32,353 nt of DNA from a bacterium (GCA_018266105.1 JAFEBA010000085.1:1-32353), one strand, 5' to 3'; positions 14,051-22,134 are shown, counted from the stretch's first letter. The notes: generated by a model from the letters alone, not told the origin. Numbers and translations are program-made.

Positions 14051-16099
14051 CTAGTTGGCCGAAACGGTCTGATAGTCCTGACGCAGGATGGCTTCCGTCT
14101 CCGGATGCGGAGGCAGGTGCCCCAGAGCGTCAGCCAGGCGATGTCCTGCCCACAGGCCGCCGAAAGTCTTGCCCCAGTTGAAACCCTGCCAGGCCGCGCC
14201 CACCGCCCCCATGGTCAGACCCATTGCGGTTCCGGCCAGGCCGCCCAGCAGTTTCTTGCCAAAGGGAAGGCGGTCGTGGAGTCGAGCTGCTGGTCCACCC
14301 AGGGGTTCGGCAATGTTGAGAAATCCGCGGACGACGGAGGGATTATAGCGCTCAGCCATTTCATCGACTCGGGTCTGTATCTGACCACTTCCGGCCTGGT
14401 AGCCGGTCCAGGCACCCACGGCCGCTCCGAAGGGAATGGAGAGGGCGGCCAGGCCCACGCCCCCTATCATCAGGCCGGCTTTTTGAGCCAGGCCGATGTA
14501 TTTCTTGTGGCGGTCGAAAGTTTCCGCAGAGACCTTGTTGCGCATCGGCTCCACCAGTGTTTGGGCCAGAGCCGGACTCTGGTGATGGTGGCACTGGCCG
14601 TCGCAAATGTGGCCCTTGAGAGGATCGTGTCCCTGGCCCGCGCCTGTGCAGCTGAAGAAGCGCAATGCTCCGATTTTTCCGCCTTCCCAGAGCCCATGTT
14701 GCTCGATGGCTTCGCGGGCGAACTGCGAGCAGGTGGGAGTATAGGCGCAGGTCACATTCAGGTAGGGAGAGATGTATTTCTTGTACTGGTAGAGTCCCCA
14801 ACGACCGAAGCGTTGTGTGAGCGTAAGGTCCGGTTTTGCGTCTACCTGCCTGGTGGTCGGAGCTTCCGTTTCTTCAAAAACGTAGTCGATGAAGCGACCC
14901 CATCCCGAATCTTTGGCCCAGTCCAGGTTGTTGTAAGCCTCGTGCATCTGAGGACTGAGTTCTCGCCAGGGCAGGAATGCGCTCAGCCCTGAGGGGTCCT
15001 TAAGGAGTTTGGTGCCGGAATCAGCAAAACGTGCCAGCACCGACTCATCCAGTGCCTGAGCGGCCTGACTGGCCTTCTGTCGCAGTTCTGCGGGGTAGTT
15101 GGAGTCATTCGCCACCTTGGCCAGAAAGGCACCCAGGTCTCGGAAGTTGTGTTGCAAAGCCAGGGTATGGCTGCGCTCCATGGTGCGAGTGTCCAGCATA
15201 CTGGTGTAGAGCTGAGAGCGCGACACTTTAGACTCGAGGGCGGACCGAGTGAAATCCTGAACCTTGGCGGCAACACCTTCCAGGAGGCTGAGGTCAGCGG
15301 CACTGTGCATGCCCTTCTTGACCTTGTCGGCGTAGGTGGCCACCAGCAGGCGACCGGCGCCCTTGGCGTTGACCTCCGGTGCTTTTTCGAGATTGCCGAC
15401 GAGGTTGGCGTAGGGATAGGTAATGGCCAGAATATCCTCTTCGGAACCGGTCATCACGCTGACTTGCTTGCGCAGCTGGTAGGCCACTTCCATTTGCTGC
15501 ATCGAGCAGCTGTCGAAGGCCAGCACGTCCACTTTCTTTCCGGTTCGCTCGAAGGCTTTCTTCAGAGCAGCTTCGGTTTCGCGAGCCGAGAGGGGCGCCA
15601 GGGTCTCGTCCCCGCGGCTCAAGCTGGCAAAGCCCGCTCCGTGCTTCTTGATGATGACCAGGGTGTGCCTGGATGGGAATTTTTCTTGCCCCCAGGCGAT
15701 GAAGTCAGCCAGGCTGTCTTCGGTGAGGCGTTGCTGGCCGGAAAATTCGGTTACCACCGGCGAACTGATGTGGTCGGCTCGGTCGTCCTGCAGAATATGG
15801 TAGCGACGAGTAGGCAGCGATTGCATCCTGTCCAAGATACGCTCCTGCCAGGCGGGCGCCTGAGTGGCCTGGACGGCGATATGCACATGCTCACTTGACC
15901 CGAGCTGTTCCAGCTTGTTGATGCCCAGGTCGGTGGAGTGGGCCAGGCGGTGCCGGCCTTCCATGTAGACCAGCACGGTCCAGTCCTTCAGCTCCTGGGG
16001 CGGCAACTCCTGAGTCTGAGCCGGCTCGGGGGCGCGCAGGTTGGTGGCCAGGTTGCCTAGCCGGGACCAGACCAGAGTGGCCGCTTTGCTGATTTGCAT
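14051..16099 (-). CDS. C11 clostripain-like peptidase fused to a YidD-like domain (682 aa)
   Basis: Residues 35-410 form a clostripain-related (C11, caspase-like fold) cysteine peptidase: strand WTVLVYMEG, catalytic His153 in IIKKHGAGF, and catalytic Cys198 in LAFDSCSM. Residues about 426-495 match the membrane protein insertion efficiency factor YidD: YQYKKYISPYL, then C451 and PTCS (C457), AIEQHGLWEGG, RFFSC (C484), and GQGHDPL in place of the usual GGxDPVP. A CDGQCHHH metal-binding-like stretch follows (C499-H506). Residues 535-660 are Gly/Ala-rich hydrophobic segments, probably membrane-embedded. There is no N-terminal signal peptide. The start is ATG at 16099; a TTG two codons earlier is possible. 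The frame is open without interruption across all parts, so the fusion is real at the sequence level. Upstream on the same strand lies the Cys-repeat protein gene. Confidence 0.88.
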   Translation of the reverse strand: MQISKAATLVWSRLGNLATNLRAPEPAQTQELPPQELKDWTVLVYMEGRHRLAHSTDLGINKLEQLGSSEHVHIAVQATQAPAWQERILDRMQSLPTRRYHILQDDRADHISSPVVTEFSGQQRLTEDSLADFIAWGQEKFPSRHTLVIIKKHGAGFASLSRGDETLAPLSARETEAALKKAFERTGKKVDVLAFDSCSMQQMEVAYQLRKQVSVMTGSEEDILAITYPYANLVGNLEKAPEVNAKGAGRLLVATYADKVKKGMHSAADLSLLEGVAAKVQDFTRSALESKVSRSQLYTSMLDTRTMERSHTLALQHNFRDLGAFLAKVANDSNYPAELRQKASQAAQALDESVLARFADSGTKLLKDPSGLSAFLPWRELSPQMHEAYNNLDWAKDSGWGRFIDYVFEETEAPTTRQVDAKPDLTLTQRFGRWGLYQYKKYISPYLNVTCAYTPTCSQFAREAIEQHGLWEGGKIGALRFFSCTGAGQGHDPLKGHICDGQCHHHQSPALAQTLVEPMRNKVSAETFDRHKKYIGLAQKAGLMIGGVGLAALSIPFGAAVGAWTGYQAGSGQIQTRVDEMAERYNPSVVRGFLNIAEPLGGPAARLHDRLPFGKKLLGGLAGTAMGLTMGAVGAAWQGFNWGKTFGGLWAGHRLADALGHLPPHPETEAILRQDYQTVSAN

Positions 16100-16141
16100 G
16101 GGCAAAGAATATCAGTAAGGCGTGAAACACTCCTGAAAGAG

Positions 16142-16187
16142 ATAAGCAATAAACCAGCAGGCCGGTGGCCGCTGGTTTATTGCTTAT
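16142..16187. repeat. Inverted repeat with ATAAGCAATA arms (copy 1 of 3)
   Basis: The 17-nt arm ATAAGCAATAAACCAGC (16142-16158) pairs perfectly with 16171-16187 around a 12-nt centre that itself contains GGCC...GGCC. It lies between the end of the Cys-repeat gene and the start of the C11-YidD gene, both minus strand. A five-T run followed by GGGG is on the plus-strand side; in the direction of the genes the tail is only CTCTTTC. It may serve as terminator or leader hairpin. The outer 10 nt recur in two other intergenic sites. Confidence 0.9.
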
Positions 16188-16202
16188 TTTTGGGGAAGGC
16201 TC

Positions 16203-16799
16203 TTAGGCCAGATTCCAGCCGGATTTCACGTCGGTGGCACCGCCAAACAGGCAGCCAATCCCGACGTCGCCCTGGGACTGGACATTGGTGGAGCCACCGG
16301 TCAGGCAGCCGGGGGGAAAGTCTTTGTCGCTGGACCTTACGTCGGTCGCGCCACCAAACAGGCAGCCCGGGGGAAAGTCGCCCTGAGACTGGACATTGGT
16401 GGAACCGCCGGTGAGGCAGCCGGGGGGGAAATCCTTGTCGCTGGACTGGACATTGGTGGAACCGCCGGTGAGGCAGCCGGGGGGGAAATCCTTGTCGCTG
16501 GACTGGACATTGGTGGAGCCGCCGGTGAGGCAGCCGGGGGGAAAGTCCTTGTCGCTGGACTGGACATTGGTGGAGCCGCCCTGGATGCAGGGCTGCAGGT
16601 CGCCGCCGGATTGCACATTGGTGGAACCGCCAGTCAGGCAGCCCGGGGGGAAATCTTTGTCACTGGAGGTTACGCGTGAGGAGCCCAGGTCGAGGGCGTC
16701 GGCGCCGAAAGGATTGCTTTCCTGCGAACCGCCACTGACGGATTTGCGGGCATTGAAGCGCAGGTCAAATTGCGGGGCATTGGCGTTGATGGTGGACAT
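16203..16799 (-). CDS. Cys-repeat protein, possible multi-core peptide precursor (198 aa)
   Basis: The ATG at 16799-16797 has a strong AAGGAG (16806-16811) 6 nt upstream. Residues 1-44 form a leader-like segment without a signal peptide and without Cys. Residues 45-192 are eight tandem units of 17-19 residues; the main unit is SSDKDFPPGCLTGGSTNVQ. Each unit has exactly one Cys, a Gly-Gly two residues after it, and an N-(V)-Q or D-V-(R/K) end. Units 2, 6 and 8 are variants. A six-residue tail SGWNLA ends the protein. Two explanations fit: a secreted/self-assembling repeat protein (for example a stacked solenoid) or a ribosomal peptide precursor with multiple cores cut and modified at Cys/Ser/Thr. 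No known modification enzyme lies in the window, but two C11 peptidases are close. The terminator at 16863-16892 isolates it upstream. Confidence 0.85.
   Translation of the reverse strand: MSTINANAPQFDLRFNARKSVSGGSQESNPFGADALDLGSSRVTSSDKDFPPGCLTGGSTNVQSGGDLQPCIQGGSTNVQSSDKDFPPGCLTGGSTNVQSSDKDFPPGCLTGGSTNVQSSDKDFPPGCLTGGSTNVQSQGDFPPGCLFGGATDVRSSDKDFPPGCLTGGSTNVQSQGDVGIGCLFGGATDVKSGWNLA
16224..16667 (-). repeat. Tandem 51-57-bp coding repeats (eight copies)
   Basis: The plus-strand phrase TGGACATTGGTGGA recurs with 57-bp spacing between most copies. Units 3, 4 and 5 are nearly identical in DNA, which indicates recent expansion. Differences such as GACTTT against GATTTC are synonymous, so the peptide is being kept. 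There are no unique spacers, which excludes CRISPR. Confidence 0.9.
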
Positions 16800-16862
16800 T
16801 GTGTGCTCCTTCTATGTATCTGGGCGCACCTTATCGCAAGTCGGTTAAAGATGTCTGAAAAC

Positions 16863-16892
16863 AAAGGAGCCCCTCGCGCGAGGGGCTCCTTT
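16863..16892 (-). terminator. Hairpin terminator of the EF-G-like gene
   Basis: A perfect 30-nt palindrome has arms AAAGGAGCCCCTCGC and complement, with CGCG at the tip. Read on the minus strand it is followed by TTTGTTTT. It lies 30 nt past the stop of the EF-G-like gene and upstream of the Cys-repeat gene. Confidence 0.85.
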
Positions 16893-16921
16893 CTGTGGGA
16901 TCTATCGATGGCGTCCTGATG

Positions 16922-18922
16922 TCAGGCGTGAGCGGCGGTGGCGGCAGCCTCCTTATAGTAGGCCACATGCATATGGTAGGTTCCCTGGCCGGAGCTCTGG
17001 GCCGTCAGCACATTGCCATACTCCAACACCTCCGCCATGGGCACCTCGCACTCGATCACCTGGGCTCCCTCACGGCTGTGCAGTTGCAAGATCCGGGCCC
17101 GGCGGGTATTGAGATCCTTAAGAATCTCGCCCGTTAGGGACTCGGGAATCTCTACATCCATGTGCATGATCGGCTCGAGTAGAACCGGGTCGGCTTGTTT
17201 CAGGGCATCGCGAAAAGCCTGGGCTCCCGCGGCCTGAAAAGCGTAGTCGGAAGAGTCGACGTCATGGAAGCTGCCGTCCACCAGTCGAACCCTCACGTCT
17301 GTGACGGGGTATCCCTTCAGGCAGCCCTTGAGCATGGCTTCCTGGACGCCCTTTCTGACCGATGGAATATATTGCCTTGGAATGACGCCGCCTACGATTT
17401 CATCCAGGAACTCGAAGCCAGCGCCGCGGGCCAGGGGCTCGATTTCCAGCCAGCAATTGGCAAACTGGCCGTGACCTCCCGTTTGTTTTTTGATTCTTCC
17501 CTGGCAGCGAGCCTTGCCCGCAATGGTTTCACGGTAAGGGATGGCAGGCTGGCGCAGGCGCGCCTGACTGCCGTATTTGCGAGTCAGCCGTTCCAGGGCA
17601 ATGTCCAGATGAGTCTGACCCATGCCGGAAAGGATGACCTCGTGAGTCTGCTCATCCCGGTGAATGTGAAGAGTTGGGTCTTCCTCCACGAGGCGCTGCA
17701 GGCCCGCGACCAGCTTATCCTGTTGCTTGGCGTCCACCGCTTCCACGGCATAGGCCACCACCGGCTCGGCGTAGTGGACGCTGGCGAAGATGCAGGTTTC
17801 GGTTTCGGCGCAAAGCGTCTCGCCGGTGTGAGTCTCTTCCAGCTTGGCCACCGCGCCGATTTGACCGGCCAGCAACTGATCGACCTGCTCCAGCTCGCGG
17901 CCCTGCAGGCGGAAGACGTGACCGGCTCGTTGCTTTACTCCTTGAGAGCTGTTGAGTAGATACTGATTATGCCGCAGGCTGCCTTGATGCAGGCGGATGA
18001 CCGAGAGTTTGCCGGAGAAGCGGTCGACGGTGGTCTTGAGCACTTGCGCCAGCAATCCATCCTCGGGAGCCAGGTTGGGTTCCACCACCTCGCCTTCAGG
18101 TCGCACCGCCCTGGGCATCCGCGACTGCAGTCTTTCCTGAGGAGATGGAAGCAGTTGGAGGATAGCATCCAGTAGTGCCTCCTGTCCCAGTCCGGCGTCG
18201 GCCGAACCGCACAGCACCGGAAACAAGCTGCGCCCAATGACGGCTGTCTTCAGCGCCTGGACGAGGGCCTCTGGAGAGGGCTCGCGGCCCTCAAGATACT
18301 CTTCTAGCAAGGTGTCATCGCCTTCCACAATGGCTTCCAGAAGGTTACCGCGCAGAATGGCCAGGTCACCCTGTAAGGCCTCGGGCGCCTGTGTCCAGGA
18401 CTGGTCTAGCAGGGACACTATTTCGGCCAGTTTGCCGGACTTCAGGGATGGCACGTTGATGGGAAGAAATCTGCCTTTGAGCTGTTCCTGCAGTAGCTTG
18501 ATGGAATTGAGGTAATCCGCCTCAGGTTCATCCAGTTTATTGAGAAAGGTGAGAGTCGGAATACCCTCGTCCGCCAGCAACTGCCAGAGCCGGGCGGCTT
18601 CGGCTTTGAGCGGCTCCAGCGCCGAAACCAGAAAGACGACTCCGTCCACTCCTGGCAGGACTCCACGATTGGCTTCCAGGAAACTCAGCCCGCCGGGAGC
18701 GTCCACAAAGGTCACATCCACATCTTTCCAGACGAAGTGACCCAGGTGGGAGGTGACCGCGATGCCGTGAGCCACCTCTTCAGGTTCAGTGCGCACCACC
18801 GAGCGTTCGCGGGGATGGGGCTTGACCGCGTGGGTCTCGAGTAAGAGAGAGTCGAGCAGTCGGGTCTTGCCCGCGCCGACTTGAGCGATAAAGGCTACGT
18901 TACGAAGTTTCGAGTTCTGCAT
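16922..18922 (-). CDS. Elongation factor G-like GTPase, EF-G2 type (666 aa)
   Basis: The five-domain EF-G layout is present but diverged. The P-loop is AQVGAGKT (residues about 14-21), switch II is VDAPGG near residue 75, G4 is NKLD near 130, and the C-terminal EF-G domains IV-V end with GQGTYHMHVAYY. In canonical EF-G switch II is DTPGH, whose His activates hydrolysis; here Gly replaces it. EF-G2 paralogues (such as the Thermus EF-G-2) also depart from His at this position, so this is a paralogue rather than the housekeeping factor. Members of that group do not clearly support normal translocation; the role is unknown. It is divergent from a small membrane protein gene, with only 34 nt between start codons. 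Confidence 0.9.
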   Translation of the reverse strand: MQNSKLRNVAFIAQVGAGKTRLLDSLLLETHAVKPHPRERSVVRTEPEEVAHGIAVTSHLGHFVWKDVDVTFVDAPGGLSFLEANRGVLPGVDGVVFLVSALEPLKAEAARLWQLLADEGIPTLTFLNKLDEPEADYLNSIKLLQEQLKGRFLPINVPSLKSGKLAEIVSLLDQSWTQAPEALQGDLAILRGNLLEAIVEGDDTLLEEYLEGREPSPEALVQALKTAVIGRSLFPVLCGSADAGLGQEALLDAILQLLPSPQERLQSRMPRAVRPEGEVVEPNLAPEDGLLAQVLKTTVDRFSGKLSVIRLHQGSLRHNQYLLNSSQGVKQRAGHVFRLQGRELEQVDQLLAGQIGAVAKLEETHTGETLCAETETCIFASVHYAEPVVAYAVEAVDAKQQDKLVAGLQRLVEEDPTLHIHRDEQTHEVILSGMGQTHLDIALERLTRKYGSQARLRQPAIPYRETIAGKARCQGRIKKQTGGHGQFANCWLEIEPLARGAGFEFLDEIVGGVIPRQYIPSVRKGVQEAMLKGCLKGYPVTDVRVRLVDGSFHDVDSSDYAFQAAGAQAFRDALKQADPVLLEPIMHMDVEIPESLTGEILKDLNTRRARILQLHSREGAQVIECEVPMAEVLEYGNVLTAQSSGQGTYHMHVAYYKEAAATAAHA

Positions 18923-18956
18923 GGCCCGATTCTAATGGGGTGGGGTAGCCAAAAGT

Positions 18957-19289
18957 ATGACCTGGATCAGCCTCCCCTTCCAGTCTTTGACGCTCCCGTC
19001 TCGCCTGGCGGTTGGGGTTGGGGTGGCGCTTGCTGCGGCCGGAGTTGGCTATCTCGGGTTTATGGGTGGGGCGGCTGCGCACAAGCAGCTTTCCAGCCTG
19101 TATGCTCGAAAGCTGGCCTGCCTCCATCCAGTCCTGGGACAGGCCGTCAAGACCAGCTCCTCTCTGGCTCTCGGGCTGGTGCCGCTCAGTCTGGCTGTGG
19201 CGGCCTACACAGGGGTGGATACGGGACTGGTTCTGGCTGCCGGTGCGTTCTCGCTAGGGGCCAAGGCCTGGCTTTGCCGCCAGAACTAA
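18957..19289 (+). CDS. Small membrane protein (110 aa)
   Basis: The ATG at 18957 starts a protein with two or three hydrophobic helices: residues about 17-38 (GVGVALAAAGVGYLGFMGG), about 67-85 and about 86-103. The loop between helices is basic (HKQLSSLYARK). No family is recognised. The gene is 34 nt from the divergent EF-G-like start and ends at a strong terminator. Codon composition matches its neighbours, which supports a real gene. Confidence 0.65.
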   Translation: MTWISLPFQSLTLPSRLAVGVGVALAAAGVGYLGFMGGAAAHKQLSSLYARKLACLHPVLGQAVKTSSSLALGLVPLSLAVAAYTGVDTGLVLAAGAFSLGAKAWLCRQN

Positions 19290-19291
19290 AC

Positions 19292-19325
19292 AAAAACTGC
19301 CCGGGCCGGAGTCCGGGCAGTTTTT
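19292..19325. terminator. Bidirectional intrinsic terminator
   Basis: Perfect 13-nt arms AAAAACTGCCCGG (19292-19304) and complement (19313-19325) enclose an 8-nt loop with A-run and T-run flanks. It serves both the small membrane protein (plus) and the NlpC-like gene (minus). Confidence 0.93.
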
Positions 19326-19356
19326 TCATCAGTCGCCATTCGGTGCTGGCTCGGGC

Positions 19357-20148
19357 TTAGCCCTTGTGGAAAAATTCCTGGCTGCCCCAGGAGAGGCTGT
19401 CGGTTTTGATCTGCTGGTTGGTGGCTCCGCCATTGGAGCCAATCGCTTCGGCTCCACCGTCCTTGACGACCAACTCGGTATGCTGACTGCCATTGAAAAT
19501 GACCACGTCGCCGGCCTTCGACTCTGCCTTGGATACTTTACGCCAGCCCTGGGCCAGCAAGTCCTGTTTGAAGGTGGCCACGCTGGCGTCTCCCGGCTTT
19601 TTCTTGAAGCCCTGAGTATTGGCCAGGATCGCTGAGACGAAGTCGGCACAATCATTGCCGGTGCCACCAGCGGCTGAGTAATTGTCCAGCTTGCCCTTCA
19701 GGCTGATGGCCGAGTTCCCCAGGTATTTCTTGGCCATTTCAACCGACGCATTGGCCCCCCCGCCGGTCACACCGCTGGAGGCGACATCGCCCCCAGAGCT
19801 GGAGGAACCACCACTGGCTGAACTTCCCCCGGAGATGGCCGAGGTCGCGCCGGAATCGCCACCAGACGAGGAACCTGAGCCCGAATCGGCCGAGGTTCCG
19901 CCGTTCTTCATAAGAGTGGTCAGTAGCATCATCATGGCTTCGAGCATCTGGCCCTGGGCCTGGACCGCCATGGCATTGGGATCCATCCCACCGAAGCCAG
20001 GCTGCAACAATGCGTTCAGGTCGTCACCGCCACCCAGACGACCCAGGGCAGGGTTGCCAGAGAGCAGTGAAGGCGTTTGGAATGAGCCAAGGCCGGAGTC
20101 CAGACCGGGCGTCTGGAGTGGATTGAAACCGACTGAGGTGTAGGCCAT
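19357..20148 (-). CDS. NlpC/P60-like cysteine hydrolase without signal peptide (263 aa)
   Basis: ATG at 20148 has AGGAGG upstream. Residues 1-82 are a Pro/Gly/Leu/Met-rich N-terminal segment, 83-132 a Ser/Gly-only linker, and 133-263 a compact hydrolase domain. In that domain C167 sits in NDCADFVSAIL at the start of a helix, and H223 in GDVVIFNGSQHTELVV on the following strand, the order seen in NlpC/P60 and related (CHAP-like) cell-wall amidases/peptidases. The likely target is peptidoglycan cross-links or stem peptides. There is no Sec signal, so export must occur by another route or the target is cytoplasmic. The third polar residue is not identified. Assignment to the superfamily is firm only at motif level. 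Confidence 0.75.
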   Translation of the reverse strand: MAYTSVGFNPLQTPGLDSGLGSFQTPSLLSGNPALGRLGGGDDLNALLQPGFGGMDPNAMAVQAQGQMLEAMMMLLTTLMKNGGTSADSGSGSSSGGDSGATSAISGGSSASGGSSSSGGDVASSGVTGGGANASVEMAKKYLGNSAISLKGKLDNYSAAGGTGNDCADFVSAILANTQGFKKKPGDASVATFKQDLLAQGWRKVSKAESKAGDVVIFNGSQHTELVVKDGGAEAIGSNGGATNQQIKTDSLSWGSQEFFHKG

Positions 20149-20272
20149 GTGTGGGGAAGTCCTCCTTGTGGTGCTTCCTCAGATTCTAGGTCTTAGAGTG
20201 CAAAGGATGTAAAAATAAACGCCTGGGATATGAATAAATTGTGTTGAGCTGTGAATTGTTTGTTGCTCTTGT

Positions 20273-22126
20273 TTAAGAATTCATTGCGAGCTGGGGGAGG
20301 GTCAGGGCCACAGCCAGCTTCTCCGATACGGTTTGGGCGGCGGCGAATGCCGAGTCCTGAGCACGTGCCTCGCTGAGAGCCGAGTGATTGGCCGCGCACT
20401 TGCCCACGAAGCGGGCCAGCCGGGCTGCCGTGGCCACTCCGATCACGGGCCACACCACCGATCCTGGCAGAATGCCCATCATGTGCAGTCCGAAGGTGCC
20501 CATGGTGAGCCCCAGAGTTGCGTTGCTGGCATGCTCGACCATCTTCTCTCGTTGCTCAAGTGAGAGTTTGCCGGGGGCCAACAAGCCTTTAGCCAGCTCT
20601 TCTCCTTGTTTCAGGCTGGACTTAAAGCCACTGTAAGCGAACCAGGGGCCGAGCAGGGCTTGAGTGACGGGCACTCCCAGGTGGCGCAGGCCGGCGGCGG
20701 CGCCGATGAACAGAGCGGCCTTGAGGCACCGGCGGGCGATGGGGACCACATAGGGGATGCCTACGGCTTTGTTGGCCTTCAGTTCGAACTGACGAATTTT
20801 TTCGCTGATTTGCTTCATTTTGCCAATTTCGGGTTCGGCCTCGCCCTCGTGGATGTACTCCATCAGCTGGCGAATCTGCCATTGCTGGCCCAGTTGCGTG
20901 TTTTCGACTTGAGAAAGCCGGCTGCCGGCCAGGCTCGGCCGGTCTTCGTAATAGATGCTGAGACCGGTGTAGCCGGACATGTCTTCGTTGGGTTTGCCCA
21001 GGAAAGGACGCAGCAAGCGGCTGGTCGGGCTTTCTTTGGCCAGGGTCTGGTGCTGTTCGGCCAGGACCGCTTCCTTTAAGGTCTGACTGATGCGCTGACA
21101 GTGGGAGCGGAGCTGAGGACAGGCTTCCCCGAGGCGCCGGGCAAAGGAGCCCAGGTCGGTCACTTCTACCTTGCGCGGAACGCTGGCATAGTCGATTTTC
21201 ACCGAATCTTTAAGGGCCTGGCGCAGTACTTCCCGGTCAATCTGTTTTTCCAGAATCTCTTGATGAAGGCTGCCTACTTGGTCGGCCAGTTCGGCCACCC
21301 GGTCCAGGTCAACCGCGCTCAAAGTGGGAGTATAAATATTGCTCAGTCTCTGATGTTTGGCCTGAGCCACGAAGAGGCTGCCCAGTTGCTGGGGAGACAC
21401 AGATTGGCCGGCTTTGAGTGAGTTTTGCAGGGCTTTCAGGCTTTCGCCCAGGGGCTGGTTGGCTCCGCACACGGTGGATTCAGAGCCTACGCCTACCAGG
21501 GCGCCGCCCTGAAGCGCGCCCATCACTTCCAGGGAGCCGCTGTAACAGGTGTTGAGGTTGACCACCTCCAGGGGTTTGCCGGTCTCCACCGCCACTTCGC
21601 GCAGGGCCTGGCCGAGCTGATCATTGGTCATGCGTCCCTGAGCCGTGACCCCCTGACCTGCGAATCCGCAGCCGTGGCCGCTCATCACCAGGCAGTAGTG
21701 GCGGGCCGGGAACTCTGCCATGGAGCGAAGGATAAATTGCTTGAGGTGTTCGGCCTCATAGATCTTTCCCTCGCCCTTGTCCAGTTCCGGCGAGTTGATG
21801 CGGCCGGGGGTGGAGCGCAGGAAACTGGCAAAGTGACCGAGCTCGGTGCCCTTCAGGAGGGACCGGGAATCCTGGGCCTGGCGTTGCACATAGTATTCAC
21901 GGGAGCCCAGGTGTTCTTTGCCGATTCCGAGTTTTTCATACAGCCAGGGCGAACGAAAGTTGTGGCAGATAACGTGGGTGTTCTGATCGGAGCCCACTTG
22001 CTGAAGATCCAGCAGGTTGTGGGTGGACATGAGGCCTTCGTCGGTTTCGCCGACGTTGTAGACGAGCACCCCCCATTCCTTGGGCAGCTTGCGCGGAAGG
22101 CCCGCCGATCCCGACTGAATTTGCAT
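20273..22126 (-). CDS. C11 clostripain-like peptidase with hydrophobic C-terminal domain (617 aa)
   Basis: The peptidase domain covers about residues 15-430: strand WGVLVYNVGETDEG, catalytic H151 in VMSGHGCGFAG, catalytic C194 in NLNTCYSGS. These match the C11 His-Gly and Cys motifs. It has no signal peptide and begins MQIQS, like the other C11 protein here. Residues 455-600 carry several Gly/Ala/Leu hydrophobic helices, suggesting membrane association. C11 enzymes usually cut after basic residues and are activated by internal cleavage. The gene starts 8 nt after the TgpA-like gene and is the last of the kinase-MoxR-DUF58-TgpA operon, so the peptidase is probably expressed and controlled with it. 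It is a diverged paralogue of the 14051-16099 peptidase and lacks the YidD part. Confidence 0.88.
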   Translation of the reverse strand: MQIQSGSAGLPRKLPKEWGVLVYNVGETDEGLMSTHNLLDLQQVGSDQNTHVICHNFRSPWLYEKLGIGKEHLGSREYYVQRQAQDSRSLLKGTELGHFASFLRSTPGRINSPELDKGEGKIYEAEHLKQFILRSMAEFPARHYCLVMSGHGCGFAGQGVTAQGRMTNDQLGQALREVAVETGKPLEVVNLNTCYSGSLEVMGALQGGALVGVGSESTVCGANQPLGESLKALQNSLKAGQSVSPQQLGSLFVAQAKHQRLSNIYTPTLSAVDLDRVAELADQVGSLHQEILEKQIDREVLRQALKDSVKIDYASVPRKVEVTDLGSFARRLGEACPQLRSHCQRISQTLKEAVLAEQHQTLAKESPTSRLLRPFLGKPNEDMSGYTGLSIYYEDRPSLAGSRLSQVENTQLGQQWQIRQLMEYIHEGEAEPEIGKMKQISEKIRQFELKANKAVGIPYVVPIARRCLKAALFIGAAAGLRHLGVPVTQALLGPWFAYSGFKSSLKQGEELAKGLLAPGKLSLEQREKMVEHASNATLGLTMGTFGLHMMGILPGSVVWPVIGVATAARLARFVGKCAANHSALSEARAQDSAFAAAQTVSEKLAVALTLPQLAMNS

Positions 22127-22134
22127 ACCCTAAC

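Noticed and set aside
14105..15898. Two long plus-strand open frames opposite the C11-YidD gene
   Set aside because: They lie entirely antisense to a gene with clear catalytic motifs. They show no domain and arise from high GC at third positions.
16224..16667. Possible CRISPR array from regularly spaced repeats
   Set aside because: Units are contiguous, in frame and without unique spacers; they encode a protein.
16396..16848. Plus-strand repeat frame containing VEPPVRQPGGKSLS units
   Set aside because: It is the antisense reading of the 57-bp repeats. It lacks an SD and variation is synonymous in the minus frame, not this one.
17195..17959. A 254-codon plus-strand frame opposite the EF-G-like gene
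   Set aside because: It is antisense to conserved EF-G domains III-V and shows no SD or recognisable protein features.
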